Shown: positions 6,428-6,470 of the stretch, in pieces
How positions within the stretch are numbered: the first letter of the stretch is position 1
How the letters are laid out: every line of letters begins with the position of its first letter
DNA from: an uncultured Planctomycetaceae bacterium
GTDB lineage: Bacteria; Planctomycetota; Phycisphaerae; UBA1845; UTPLA1
Assembly: GCA_938008425.1 (NCBI GenBank)
Contig: CALLKH010000032.1
Span: 1-6,470, forward strand
Direction: 5' to 3'
DNA length: 6,470 nt
Made by a program: the position numbers and the translations under genes
The notes under the pieces: model-generated
What the model was told of the DNA's origin: nothing
Database searches by the model: none
Seen by the model: only the letters and a program-made list of their open reading frames with translations

Positions 6428-6470
6428 ATGAGCAAGTCGTTGTCAAGCGGTTTCGGGATCGATCGCGGAG
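6428..6470 (+). CDS. Possible start of a further gene, cut by the right edge
   Basis: An ATG at 6428 opens a frame that reads MSKSLSSGFGIDRG and is still open at the window end. A G-rich run (GGGGTGG, 6416-6422) sits where a ribosome binding site would be, but it is not a good match. Ten of 14 third positions are G or C. It would be divergent from the small membrane protein, 57 bases away. Fourteen codons are too few to name it or to be sure it is real. Confidence 0.3.
   Translation, partial: MSKSLSSGFGIDRG

Overview
The window is high-GC DNA from a bacterium that is most likely a member of the Planctomycetota, of the Phycisphaerae or a nearby kind. The main evidence is the C-terminal tail of the first gene: a calcium-loop doublet of dockerin type ending in the FVxxLL-like form common in that phylum. 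It sits behind a long series of NxxGxxAF repeats. An exported protein with an Asn/Ser linker right after its signal peptide, and a collagen-like lipoprotein, fit the same picture. No rRNA or other species-level marker is present, so the assignment is inference.

Layout from left to right: (1) the 3' part of a large repeat protein gene, open at the left edge and ending at 1731 (+); (2) a gap with a possible weak terminator and a possible promoter; (3) a signal-peptide protein with two InlB-type WxG modules (2008-2913, +); (4) a convergent gene for a membrane protein joining a GspF-N-like domain, a transmembrane helix and TPRs (2955-4094, -); (5) a 429-base divergent gap holding the first copy of a dispersed repeat; (6) a collagen-like, glycine-rich lipoprotein (4524-5681, +); (7) a gap with a tandem octamer and the second copy of the same repeat; (8) a small three-helix membrane protein of unknown function (5912-6370, -); (9) the possible first codons of another gene, running off the right edge.

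Four of the five well-supported genes encode exported or membrane proteins, but they do not form one operon: strands alternate and each gene has its own leader. I see no CRISPR array, transposase, integrase, toxin-antitoxin pair, defence system or tRNA. The most unusual structure is a pair of same-orientation repeats of about 133 bases, with conserved arms and a diverged centre of exactly equal length. They lie on either side of the collagen-like gene.
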